From an uncultured Acidobacteriota bacterium (GTDB taxonomy: Bacteria > Acidobacteriota > Thermoanaerobaculia > Gp7-AA8): 37,091 nt of DNA. The position numbers were made by a program, and so were the translations under genes. Shown piece by piece: positions 25,830-33,287 of the stretch. Location: NCBI GenBank assembly GCA_946887105.1, contig CAMPKJ010000015.1, positions 1 to 37,091 on the forward strand, written 5' to 3'. How positions within the stretch are numbered: the stretch's first letter is position 1; every line of letters starts with the position of its first letter. Under the pieces are notes generated by a model that worked only from the letters and a program-made list of their open reading frames with translations, searched no databases and was not told the DNA's origin.

Positions 25830-28213
25830 CTGAAGCCCGGCGACACGACTCCATCGCGATCGCGATTCTCGGCCTCCTGGCCACCCTGCTGTTTCTCGAC
25901 GTCGTCCTCGGAACGCACAACTTCTACATCCGGGACCTCACGCGTTACTACTACCCCACCAAACAGATCATCCGCGACATCGTGTTGAGCGGCGAGTTCC
26001 CGTATTGGAACCGCTCCTTCGGAGCGGGTCAGCCGATCGCCGCGAATCCCGAGCACGAAGTCTTCTATCCGCTCACCTGGCTGATTTTCCTGCCCGACTA
26101 CGACGCCGGATACCGGCTGCACATCCTGGTGCACATCTACATCGGCCTGTTCGGCATGTACGCGCTGCTGCGGTCCATGGCGCTTCGTGCGCCCGCGGCA
26201 TTCTTCGGCGCGATGGCCTTCGGCCTCGGCGGCATTTATCTCTCGTACATCAACCTCCTGCCGATCCTCTTCTGCGCCGCGTGGCTGCCGCTCACCTGCC
26301 TGTTCGTGCGCCGTTTTCTGCTCGCGCCGCGATTGCGCGACTTCGCGCTGGCGTCGCTGTTTCTGGGGCTGCAGTTCCTCGTCGCCGAGCCGACCACGGT
26401 CATGCAGACCGGGCTTCTGATCGGCATGTACGCGCTGTATCGCGGCTGGTATGCGGCGCGTGACTACGACCTGCCGTGGACGTACGCGATCCCGGAGATG
26501 CTGTCCCGCGTGGCCTTCATCGCGCTGATGTCGGTGGCCGCGTTTGCGGTCGGCGCCGCGCAGATGATCTCCGCCATCGATCACGTCGGCGACTCGGCGC
26601 GCTCGCGCGTGTTCGACTTCTCGCTGGTCAGCGCGTGGAGCATGCCGTGGGCGAAGTTCGCGGAAGTGATCTATCCGAACATCCTCGGCCACCTCTCCAT
26701 CGACCGCATCACCTGGTACTGGGCCGGCGGTCTCTATCCCGGCATGGGCTCGCCGTTCATCTTCAGTATTTACTCCGGCTTGCTCTTCACCGCGATGATG
26801 GTGGCGGCGTTCTTCGTGCGTCCGCGCGGTGGACGCTTCGTGCTGCTGCTCTGCGCGTTCTCGCTTGCGATCGCGCTCGGCGGACACACGCCCGTGCTGC
26901 GCCTGCTGTACGAGGCTGGAATCGCGACCTCGATCCGCTATCCGGAGAAATTCGTCCTCGTGGCCGTGTTCGCGACGATCCTGCTGGCGTCGCAGCTGCT
27001 CGACCGCATGCTGTCCGGCGATGACGACATCCGCCAGGCGGCGCTCGGCTTCGTGCTGGCGACGACGTCGGTTGCCGCGGTCATCGCACTGACGGGCCTG
27101 ACCCCCTACTACGGCCGCACCTTCTCGTGGATCTGGGGGCTGAAACAGACGGCGGCCAGCCGGCTCATCGAGCTCTCGCATCAGGGTTGGCTCGTGGCCA
27201 CCGGACGGGGATTGATCCTGCTCGGACTGTTGTGGGTCTTCCCGCGCGTCCGGCGGCCGATCTTTCTCGTACTGCTGGCGTTGTTCGCCGTGGCCGACCT
27301 CGGCCCGATCGGCCGGGAGCTGAATCCACGCATGCCGTCGCGCTTCTTCCGGAAGCCGCCGGACGTCCTGAGCACGCTCCCCGCCGATCGCCGGCCCTTC
27401 CGCATCTTCCACGAGGCCGACTGGTACGGTCAGGAACAGCCGGCCAAGAAATACTTCTCCACCGGCGCGTCGGTGTACTGGATCGTCCGCAACGGGCTCT
27501 TTCCGATGACGCCCGTTTCGCACGACCTGCAGATGGTGATCGAGCGCGACTACGACAAGACCGCACTGCTGCCCACGCTCGATTTCATCGACTCGACCTG
27601 GGACGTGAAACGCTCCGGCCGCACCGACTGGTGGGTGCCGATGATGGCCATGTCGAACGCCTGGTACCGCGGCGTCTACAAGCCTTACGATGCCGAGAAG
27701 AAACGCGTCGGAAATCGCATGGACGAAGCGCAGCCGATCCAGTTCCTCGAGGCGCATCATCAGCCGCGGTATTACTTCGCCGACCAGATGCTGACCGTGT
27801 CCAACCGGCACGAGTTCGTGCGCTTTCTCACGGACGGGAGCTTCAGCCACAACGTGGCCTTCGTGCAGGCGGAGAGCTTCGTCCCGGCACGCGGCCTCGT
27901 GCACTCATGGCGCGAGACCGCCAACACGGCCACGCTCGACGTCGAGAGCATCGGCGGCCGCGGTCTCCTGGTCATGAGCGTGACGCCGCACAAATACTGG
28001 CGCATCACCATCGACGGACAGCCGGTCGACGCCATCGCGACCAACGTCGGATTTCAGAGCATTCCGGTTCCGGCGGGACGGCACCGCGTCGCAATGGTCT
28101 ATCGCAATCCGCTGGCCGCGAACGGCGCGAAGATCTCCATTGCAGCCGCGCTTCTGTTGATCGGAGCCGCGCTCTTCCCAGGCCCGGCGCGGCGCCGCAC
28201 ATCGCTCGCATGA
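25826..28213 (+). CDS. YfhO-family membrane protein, copy 3
   Basis: This 795-residue paralogue has loop RDLTRYYYPTKQIIRDIVLSG with EFPYWNRSFGAGQPIAANP, helices up to about residue 500, and a C-terminal domain with MSVTPHKYWRITIDGQPVD and VPAGRHRVAMVYRNPL. In the first loop HFPGK is changed to YYPTK, and WNP/WSP to WNR, so substrate preference may differ from copies 1 and 2. The start GTG 25826 overlaps the preceding stop (GTGA), and the stop overlaps the M20 peptidase start (ATGA). The three copies therefore read as one transcript with the GT2. Confidence 0.85.
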   Translation: MTEARRHDSIAIAILGLLATLLFLDVVLGTHNFYIRDLTRYYYPTKQIIRDIVLSGEFPYWNRSFGAGQPIAANPEHEVFYPLTWLIFLPDYDAGYRLHILVHIYIGLFGMYALLRSMALRAPAAFFGAMAFGLGGIYLSYINLLPILFCAAWLPLTCLFVRRFLLAPRLRDFALASLFLGLQFLVAEPTTVMQTGLLIGMYALYRGWYAARDYDLPWTYAIPEMLSRVAFIALMSVAAFAVGAAQMISAIDHVGDSARSRVFDFSLVSAWSMPWAKFAEVIYPNILGHLSIDRITWYWAGGLYPGMGSPFIFSIYSGLLFTAMMVAAFFVRPRGGRFVLLLCAFSLAIALGGHTPVLRLLYEAGIATSIRYPEKFVLVAVFATILLASQLLDRMLSGDDDIRQAALGFVLATTSVAAVIALTGLTPYYGRTFSWIWGLKQTAASRLIELSHQGWLVATGRGLILLGLLWVFPRVRRPIFLVLLALFAVADLGPIGRELNPRMPSRFFRKPPDVLSTLPADRRPFRIFHEADWYGQEQPAKKYFSTGASVYWIVRNGLFPMTPVSHDLQMVIERDYDKTALLPTLDFIDSTWDVKRSGRTDWWVPMMAMSNAWYRGVYKPYDAEKKRVGNRMDEAQPIQFLEAHHQPRYYFADQMLTVSNRHEFVRFLTDGSFSHNVAFVQAESFVPARGLVHSWRETANTATLDVESIGGRGLLVMSVTPHKYWRITIDGQPVDAIATNVGFQSIPVPAGRHRVAMVYRNPLAANGAKISIAAALLLIGAALFPGPARRRTSLA

Positions 28214-29631
28214 CCGACACCTCCTCGCTCGAAGCGGCGAAGAAACGCCGGCACAGAAACGAGCGGATCGCCGCCGCGATCGTGATCGTCATCGCCGCCG
28301 CCATCACCGCCGGCGTCGTGCGATGGTCCGAGAGGGAGCGCGAAGCGCTGGAGCGCGACCGCCGCTATGTCCCGAAGACGACCGCCATCACGCCGGAGAT
28401 CCGGCTGCTGCAGGAATACGTGCGCATCGATACCTCCACGCCCGCGGGATCGGCCGCCGGCGCGCGGTGGCTGGCGGCCTGGCTTCGCAAGAACGGAGTG
28501 GCCGCGGAGATCATCGAGTCCGCTCCCGGCCGTCTCAATGTTTACGCGCGCATCCGCGGACGGAATCGCGGAGGCGCCTTGCTGCTCTTCAATCACATCG
28601 ACGTCGTCCCGGCCGGAGCGGACTGGAAGGCGCCGCCATTCGACGGCTTCATCGGCCTGAACATGATGTACGGCCGCGGCACGCTGGACATGAAGGCGCT
28701 CGCGCTCTGTCAGATGCTCGTGTTCGCGGAGATCGCGCGCAGCGGTCGTCCGCCGGCGCACGACCTGGTGTTCCTCGCCACCGCCGACGAGGAGACCGGG
28801 AGCGAATATGGGATGCGCTGGATCATCGCCCATCGTCCGGACGTCCTGGAGGGAGTGCAACTCGGCATCACCGAGGGTGGCGTCACCGAGTTGATGACCG
28901 AGCGCATGACCTACTTCGGCATCGAGGTGGGAGGAAAGCAGCAGGTCGTCTTCACCGTCACGGGCGACGACCTCGCCTCCATGCAGAAGGCGCGCATCGC
29001 GCTCGAGCCGCTGATGTTTCCTCGCGAGCCGCAACGAGTGCTGCCGATCATCCGCCGCTATTTCCAACAGCTCGCGCCGACGCGCGTGGCCTTCAAGCCG
29101 CTCCTCGCCGACATCGATCGCGCGATCACCGAGGGAGAGTTCTGGCGCCTGCCGACTCCGTATCGCGATCTCACGCAGAACACCCTCTGGGTCACGGGGC
29201 CGGCGCGGTCGGGCGATCGGTGGTCGATGACCATCCGGCAGGCCAACCTGCCCGACGAGCTGCCGGACGCGCGGATCGCGTCCATCATGAACGTGGTGGA
29301 GCCATACGGCCTGCGCCTCGGCTCCGTCCTTCAGAAAGAAGGACCGATGCCCGTCTCCCCCGACGACACGCCGCTGTTCGCGATGCTCGTCCGCGAGGCC
29401 GAACGCCGTTACAAGGTGCGGGCCGGGCTGCACATCCTCTATCGCTCCGCTTCCGACTCACGCTTCCTCCGTCCCCTCGGCATCACCTGCTATGGCGTCT
29501 CGCCGTATCCGGTCGATTTCTTCCAGTCGCTCTCCATCCACGGCGCGGACGAACGCATCCGGCTCGACTACTTCATGGACGGCGTCGGGTACATGCGGAA
29601 CGTGGTGAAGGAATGGGCGGATGCGGCCTGA
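28210..29631 (+). CDS. Membrane-anchored M20-family metallopeptidase
   Basis: The product is 473 residues. A basic N-terminus (KKRRHRNER) and one helix (AAAIVIVIAAAITAGVV, about 21-37) form a signal anchor, so the catalytic part faces the periplasm. The dinuclear zinc motifs of M20 are visible: LLFNHIDVVPAG, YGRGTLDMKALA (Asp ligand, with Ala replacing the usual Gly after Lys) and DEETGSEYG with the catalytic and ligand Glu, then ITEGGV, and a His in SIHGADERI near the end. M20 enzymes hydrolyse small peptides or acyl-amino acids. An envelope peptide or N-acyl substrate is possible from the context. ATG 28210 overlaps the YfhO-3 stop. It is the last gene of the cluster, and no terminator is seen before the pilin promoter. 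Confidence 0.88.
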   Translation: MTDTSSLEAAKKRRHRNERIAAAIVIVIAAAITAGVVRWSEREREALERDRRYVPKTTAITPEIRLLQEYVRIDTSTPAGSAAGARWLAAWLRKNGVAAEIIESAPGRLNVYARIRGRNRGGALLLFNHIDVVPAGADWKAPPFDGFIGLNMMYGRGTLDMKALALCQMLVFAEIARSGRPPAHDLVFLATADEETGSEYGMRWIIAHRPDVLEGVQLGITEGGVTELMTERMTYFGIEVGGKQQVVFTVTGDDLASMQKARIALEPLMFPREPQRVLPIIRRYFQQLAPTRVAFKPLLADIDRAITEGEFWRLPTPYRDLTQNTLWVTGPARSGDRWSMTIRQANLPDELPDARIASIMNVVEPYGLRLGSVLQKEGPMPVSPDDTPLFAMLVREAERRYKVRAGLHILYRSASDSRFLRPLGITCYGVSPYPVDFFQSLSIHGADERIRLDYFMDGVGYMRNVVKEWADAA

Positions 29632-29638
29632 CAATATT

Positions 29639-29666
29639 TGTCAGAATCCGTGACCGATTAGTGTCA
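29639..29666 (+). promoter_or_regulatory. Possible upstream activator site for the pilin promoter
   Basis: TGTCA occurs twice, at 29639-29643 and 29662-29666, 23 nt apart. The second forms an inverted repeat TGAC-N8-GTCA (29651-29666). The distance of about 100-125 nt upstream of the predicted start suits an enhancer-binding protein such as PilR or NtrX. This is inference. Confidence 0.35.
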
Positions 29667-29738
29667 ACCTCGCCCGGCGATCATCCCGCGCACGCTTGTA
29701 AATCATTGAAAGCAAACGCGCAGCAGAAGCCGGCGAAG

Positions 29739-29754
29739 TGGTATTTCGATTGCG
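29739..29754 (+). promoter_or_regulatory. Sigma-54-type promoter of pilin 1
   Basis: TGG at 29739-29741 and TTGC at 29750-29753 give the GG-N10-GC spacing of -24/-12 promoters. Transcription would start near 29765, leaving a short leader with AAAGGAG (29769-29775) 6 nt before ATG 29782. Sigma-54 control of major pilin genes is known in Pseudomonas and Myxococcus. Confidence 0.6.
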
Positions 29755-29781
29755 ATGGTCGCGGCCGTAAAGGAGATCTGA

Positions 29782-30270
29782 ATGAACAGGAAGCAAAAGG
29801 GTTTCACGCTCATCGAGCTGCTGATCGTCGTTGCGATCATCGGCATCCTCGCTGCCATCGCCATTCCGAACCTTCTGACGGCAATGCAGCGCTCGCGTCA
29901 GAAGCGGACCATGGCAGACATGCGCACGATCGCGTCTGCGTGGGAAGCACGCGCCACGGACGTGAACGAGTACAACGCCGCGGGCGTGAGCTGGCCGGCC
30001 ACGACCGAGTCCGCGTCCGTCCTGAAGGGGCGGCTCGAGCCGACGTACATCAAGAACGTTCCGGTGTATGACGGTTGGAGCAACGAAATCAGGGTCGGCA
30101 CGAACACGTCGGGCAGCTCGTATGCGATCCGCTCGTACGGTGCGGACAAGGCTGTCGACGGAACCGGAACGGATTCCACGGCCGCCATCACGACGCAGAA
30201 TTTCGACTGCGACATCATCTACTCCGAAGGTTCGTTCGTGCAGTATCCGGAAGGCGTCCAGTCGCAGTAG
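29782..30270 (+). CDS. Type IV pilin-like protein, copy 1
   Basis: The product is 162 residues. A short basic leader MNRKQKG precedes the prepilin peptidase site G/FTLIELLIVVAI, with Glu5 of the mature protein present. The hydrophobic helix continues to about residue 35. The globular part has a conserved KRTMADMRTIASAWEARATD helix, as in major-pilin and GspG-like proteins, and a C-terminal strand region ending YPEGVQSQ. There is one cysteine (in FDCDII), so the usual C-terminal disulfide loop of many pilins is missing. It has its own sigma-54-type promoter and terminator. It is likely a major fibre subunit for twitching or adhesion, working with the PilT encoded nearby on the other strand. 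Confidence 0.92.
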   Translation: MNRKQKGFTLIELLIVVAIIGILAAIAIPNLLTAMQRSRQKRTMADMRTIASAWEARATDVNEYNAAGVSWPATTESASVLKGRLEPTYIKNVPVYDGWSNEIRVGTNTSGSSYAIRSYGADKAVDGTGTDSTAAITTQNFDCDIIYSEGSFVQYPEGVQSQ

Positions 30271-30303
30271 TTTCTTCAACGTCGTCAACTATGGATTCGA
30301 GCG

Positions 30304-30332
30304 AACGGGCGCCTCGCAGAGGCGCCCGTTTT
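30304..30332 (+). terminator. Intrinsic terminator after pilin 1
   Basis: AACGGGCGCCTC (30304-30315), a GCA loop, GAGGCGCCCGTT (30319-30330) and TTTT. The stem is strong and perfect. Confidence 0.92.
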
Positions 30333-30406
30333 GCTGAGCGGTCATCGTCCAGCTGCTTCCAAGCTGCTTCTCGAGGATGAGGGTCCGTCCACGGAGGCTT
30401 ACCGGA

Positions 30407-30895
30407 ATGACCAACAAAGTCAGACAGAGAGGATTTACGCTCATCGAGCTGCTGATCGTGGTGGCGATCATCGGCATCCTTGCAGCGATCGCCATCCCCA
30501 ACCTGCTCACGGCCATGCAGCGCACGCGGCAGAAGCGGACCATGGCGGACATGCGCTCCATTTCCACGGCATGGGAAGCGCGAGCGACCGATCTGAGCGC
30601 TTACAACGCGGCCGGGCTGTCCTGGCCCGCAACGTCCGTATCGGTCAGCACCATTGCCAACATGCTCACCCCGACATACATGAAGAAGATCCCGCTTTAC
30701 GATGGATGGAGCATGGAATTCCGCGTCTCGGACGCGGTCCATTCGTACGCCATCAAGTCGTACGGCGCCGATAAACTGGAAAGCACGACCGAGACGTCCG
30801 CGGTATCGGGCCTCCCGACGACCAGTTTCGACTGCGACATCATCCTGGCGGAAGGCAACTTCGTCATGTACCCCGAGGGAGTGCAGGGTCAATAA
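30407..30895 (+). CDS. Type IV pilin-like protein, copy 2
   Basis: The product is 162 residues, the same length as copy 1. The leader is MTNKVRQRG, with cleavage before FTLIELLIVVAI. The first ~65 mature residues are almost identical to copy 1 (KRTMADMRSISTAWEARATD), while residues ~80-135 differ clearly. It ends YPEGVQGQ and also has one Cys in FDCDII. The pattern of a constant N-terminal half and a diverged middle suggests tandem duplication with the exposed face varying. ATG 30407 is preferred over the upstream frame, with GGAGG 9 nt before it. No strong promoter is visible in the 136-nt gap. A GG-N10-GC at 30340-30353 is a weak sigma-54 candidate. Confidence 0.92.
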   Translation: MTNKVRQRGFTLIELLIVVAIIGILAAIAIPNLLTAMQRTRQKRTMADMRSISTAWEARATDLSAYNAAGLSWPATSVSVSTIANMLTPTYMKKIPLYDGWSMEFRVSDAVHSYAIKSYGADKLESTTETSAVSGLPTTSFDCDIILAEGNFVMYPEGVQGQ

Positions 30896-30926
30896 CAGAC
30901 GGGCGCCGGAGGCGCCCGTCTGTTTT
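30894..30926. terminator. Bidirectional terminator after pilin 2
   Basis: AACAGACGGGCGCC (30894-30907), a GGA loop, then GGCGCCCGTCTGTT with TTTT to 30926. It shares its stem core with the pilin 1 terminator. It also ends the minus-strand zinc-ribbon gene at 30928. Confidence 0.92.
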
Positions 30927-30927
30927 G

Positions 30928-31572
30928 TCAGGTGAGCTGCTTCTCGCGCAGCACCGCGCTCATGCTCGCGTACAACCGCTCGTGCGCGGCGTGCGCGTCG
31001 CGGAAAATCTGCGGGAACTGGCCGAGGTCTTTTGTGGCCACCACCAGGTTGACGCCGTAGAGGAACGCGGCGTTGCCGTCCAGCGTGCGCAGGTTGTCGG
31101 CCACCAGCACGAAGAACGCCTTGCGGCGCTCGGCCGGGACGATGGACATGATCGGCCCCATCGCCTCCAGCGGCGGAGGCGTCATCGGCTGCGGATTCAC
31201 GAACACCACCTGCGGCAGTTCCTGATTGAAAAACTCTCGTGCCTTCGCCGCCTCGGCGTAGTGAACCGGCAGGTAGCCGATCAACTTCGCGTTCTGGCGG
31301 ATGACCGGATTGTCGGCGCCGACGATGAGCGCCTTCGCGCCGAACTCGTTCTCGTGATCGTCATCGTCGGAAGGTCCGTGCGGAGCGGCCTGTGCAACCG
31401 AGTGCGCCGCCATGGGAGCGGCGGCCGCTTCGGCGGGACTCTCGAACTTGCGCCGGTCCACCGTCAGCTTGACCTTGCACACCGGACAGGGAAAGGCCAC
31501 TTCCTTCATCGGCAGCTTGGTCTCGTCGAGCGAGAGCGGCTTCTGGCAATTCGTGCAGGTGATCCTGATCAT
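30928..31572 (-). CDS. Zinc-ribbon protein with a receiver-like C-terminal domain
   Basis: The product is 214 residues. The N-terminus is a zinc ribbon (CTNC at 6-9 and CPVC at 29-32) of the kind found in MJ0042-type proteins. A low-complexity Ala/His/Asp linker (about 48-78) leads to an alpha/beta domain (80-214). That domain resembles a degenerate receiver or nucleotide-binding fold: KALIVGADNPVIRQNAKLIGY, PQVVFVNPQ where a phospho-Asp would sit, and AFFVLVADNLRTLDGNAAFLYGVNLVV. No acidic pocket is evident, so it is probably not phosphorylated in the classical way. It begins 2 nt after the pilT stop, so it is translated with PilT and may regulate pilus retraction. That link is inference from coupling. 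Confidence 0.7.
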   Translation of the reverse strand: MIRITCTNCQKPLSLDETKLPMKEVAFPCPVCKVKLTVDRRKFESPAEAAAAPMAAHSVAQAAPHGPSDDDDHENEFGAKALIVGADNPVIRQNAKLIGYLPVHYAEAAKAREFFNQELPQVVFVNPQPMTPPPLEAMGPIMSIVPAERRKAFFVLVADNLRTLDGNAAFLYGVNLVVATKDLGQFPQIFRDAHAAHERLYASMSAVLREKQLT

Positions 31573-31574
31573 CG

Positions 31575-32720
31575 CTACTCCAGCATCGACAGCATCGACC
31601 CGCTGTCGCTCGACTTCTGCGCCGATTCCGGCTCGTCGGTCATGCGCAGCGCGAGGTTGGTGGGATTCGTTGCATACGCGAGCGCGGTCTCACGCGAGAT
31701 CACGCCCTGGTTCCACAGCTTCTCGATCTCGTCGTCGAAGGTCTGCATGCCGTCCACCGAGCCGTCGTGCATGGCGTCGATGAGCGAGCGTCCTTCGGTC
31801 TCCCCCTTCACGACGTAGTCGCGGGTGCGCATGGTCGACTTGAGGACCTCCAACGCCGCCACGCGGCCGCCGCCGATCTTCGGCAGCAGGCGCTGCGAGA
31901 TGACGTAGCGGAAGGACTGCGAAAGCCGCGTGCGGATCTGCGGCTCCTGGTCTTTCGGGAAGACGCCGACGATGCGGTCGACCGTCTTCGCGGCGTCGAT
32001 GGTGTGCAGCGTCGAGAGCACGAGATGGCCTGTCTCGGCCGCCTCCATGGCGATCTCGATGGTCTCGACGTCGCGCATCTCGCCGATCAGGATCACCTTC
32101 GGCGCCTGCCGCAACGCCGCGCGCAAGGCCAGGGAGAAGGACTTCGTGTCCGAGCCGAGCTCGCGCTGATTCACCGTCGACTTCACGTGCCGGTGCATGT
32201 ACTCGACCGGATCTTCGATGGTGATGATGTGGTACGCCTGTTCCTGGTTGATCTGATTGATGATCGCCGCGAGCGTGGTCGACTTGCCGGAGCCGGTCGG
32301 GCCGGTGACCAGCACGATGCCGTTCTTCAGCGCCGGCACGTTGTACAGCTCGGCCGGCATCTTCAGCGACGCCAGCGTGGGGATGCCCTCCGGAATGACG
32401 CGCAGGACGATCGCATACGTGCCGCGCTGCGAGAAGATGTTCACGCGGAACCGGGTCTTCTGCGGGATGGAGTACGACAGATCGACCGAGCCGTTCGCGA
32501 TCAGCGTGCGCGTCAGCTCCCGGTCGCCGCGCAGCATGTGCATGGCGATGATCTCGGTCTGGAACGGCGTGAGCCGCGGCAGGCCGGGAAAGGTGACGCC
32601 CACGAGCTGTCCATCCACTTCCACCTGCGGCGGACGCCCGACCGAGAAGTTGAGGTCCGACACGCGGTCGGAGACCTTCAGCATCGCCTCGAGGATGGCG
32701 TCGAGATTGAAGTTCTTCAT
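31575..32720 (-). CDS. pilT: Type IV pilus retraction ATPase PilT
   Basis: This 381-residue hexameric ATPase depolymerises pili in twitching motility. The N-terminal PAS-like domain contains VSDLNFSVGRPPQVEVDGQ. The RecA-like domain has Walker A GPTGSGKSTT (about 140-149), the Asp box ITIEDPVEYMH, Walker B LIGEMRDVETI, and the His box GHLVLSTLHT. The typical AIRNLIRE element near the C-terminus is replaced by a less conserved helix. ATG 32720 is the start. A TACAAT -10 box ends 18 nt upstream, and the 7-codon frame from its overlapping ATG ends exactly on the pilT start. The zinc-ribbon gene follows after 2 nt. The pilins lie convergent downstream. Confidence 0.95.
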   Translation of the reverse strand: MKNFNLDAILEAMLKVSDRVSDLNFSVGRPPQVEVDGQLVGVTFPGLPRLTPFQTEIIAMHMLRGDRELTRTLIANGSVDLSYSIPQKTRFRVNIFSQRGTYAIVLRVIPEGIPTLASLKMPAELYNVPALKNGIVLVTGPTGSGKSTTLAAIINQINQEQAYHIITIEDPVEYMHRHVKSTVNQRELGSDTKSFSLALRAALRQAPKVILIGEMRDVETIEIAMEAAETGHLVLSTLHTIDAAKTVDRIVGVFPKDQEPQIRTRLSQSFRYVISQRLLPKIGGGRVAALEVLKSTMRTRDYVVKGETEGRSLIDAMHDGSVDGMQTFDDEIEKLWNQGVISRETALAYATNPTNLALRMTDEPESAQKSSDSGSMLSMLE

Positions 32721-32738
32721 GAGGAGGCCTCGGCGCGC

Positions 32739-32744
32739 ATTGTA
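32739..32744 (-). promoter_or_regulatory. -10 box of pilT
   Basis: TACAAT on the minus strand lies 18 nt before ATG 32720 and 2 nt from the edge of palindrome E. The predicted leader is about 11 nt. Confidence 0.5.
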
Positions 32745-32746
32745 GC

Positions 32747-32846
32747 GAGTTCCTCGGAGTTCCTCGGAGTTCCTCGGGTTCCTCGGGTTCCTCGGGTGAG
32801 ACCGGCCGATGAACTCCGAGGAACTTCCGAGGAACTCCGAGGAACC
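32747..32846. repeat. Word-array palindrome E (GAGTTCCTCG words)
   Basis: The left arm (32747-32796) is three copies of GAGTTCCTCG, two of GGTTCCTCG and a GG. The right arm (32811-32846) is the reverse complement array (GAACTCCGAG, GAACTTCCGAG, GAACTCCGAG, GAACC). The centre is 14 nt. It separates the divergent pilT and ruvX promoters and uses the same words as palindrome B. Confidence 0.93.
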
Positions 32847-32854
32847 GCCTCCAC

Positions 32855-32860
32855 TACAAT
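32855..32860 (+). promoter_or_regulatory. -10 box of ruvX, implying a leaderless transcript
   Basis: TACAAT lies 7 nt before GTG 32868, with no Shine-Dalgarno sequence. A -35 region at 17-nt spacing would be inside palindrome E. Confidence 0.6.
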
Positions 32861-32867
32861 CCGCCGC

Positions 32868-33287
32868 GTGTCCATCCTCGGCATCGATCTCGGCTCGCGG
32901 CGCATCGGCATCGCAGTCAGCGATTCGGGCGTGATGGCCACTCCGCACTCGGTGATGCGCAACGAAGGAGACGTGATCGCGAAGCTCGCCCACCTCGCCA
33001 ACGAGGTGGAGGCGCAGACGTTCGTGGTGGGCATTCCACGGCGGACGCATGCCTCGGCCCATGCCAAAGCGAACGAACAGAAGTACCGCGACTTCGCCGA
33101 GGCGCTGCGGCAGAGAACGTGCAAAACGGTCGTGCTCTGGGACGAGAGTCTGTCCACCGTCGAAGCATCGGAACGGCTGCGCGCGAGCGGCCGCACGCGG
33201 CGAGAGGCGCAAAAAGACATCGACATGCATGCAGCCGCGGTCATCTTGCAGGCCTATCTGGATGAACACAGCAGGGGGCCGTCATAG
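32868..33287 (+). CDS. ruvX: YqgF/RuvX-type putative Holliday junction resolvase
   Basis: This 139-residue RNase H-fold protein has the usual YqgF length. The signatures are ILGIDLGSRRIGIAVSD at the start (first catalytic Asp), FVVGIPRRTHA, LWDESLSTVEA (second acidic site) and DMHAAAVILQAYLDEH (third acidic site). The family acts in pre-16S rRNA 5'-end processing and was first proposed as a resolvase. GTG 32868 is chosen because it directly precedes SILGIDLG and lies 7 nt after TACAAT. The frame upstream is repeat sequence. The stop overlaps the likely start of mltG, a frequent neighbour of yqgF. Confidence 0.93.
   Translation: MSILGIDLGSRRIGIAVSDSGVMATPHSVMRNEGDVIAKLAHLANEVEAQTFVVGIPRRTHASAHAKANEQKYRDFAEALRQRTCKTVVLWDESLSTVEASERLRASGRTRREAQKDIDMHAAAVILQAYLDEHSRGPS

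Noticed and set aside
30340..30353. Sigma-54 promoter for pilin 2
   Set aside because: GG-N10-GC spacing is present, but the flanking TGG and TTGC bases do not match and it lies partly behind the terminator. It is too weak to list.
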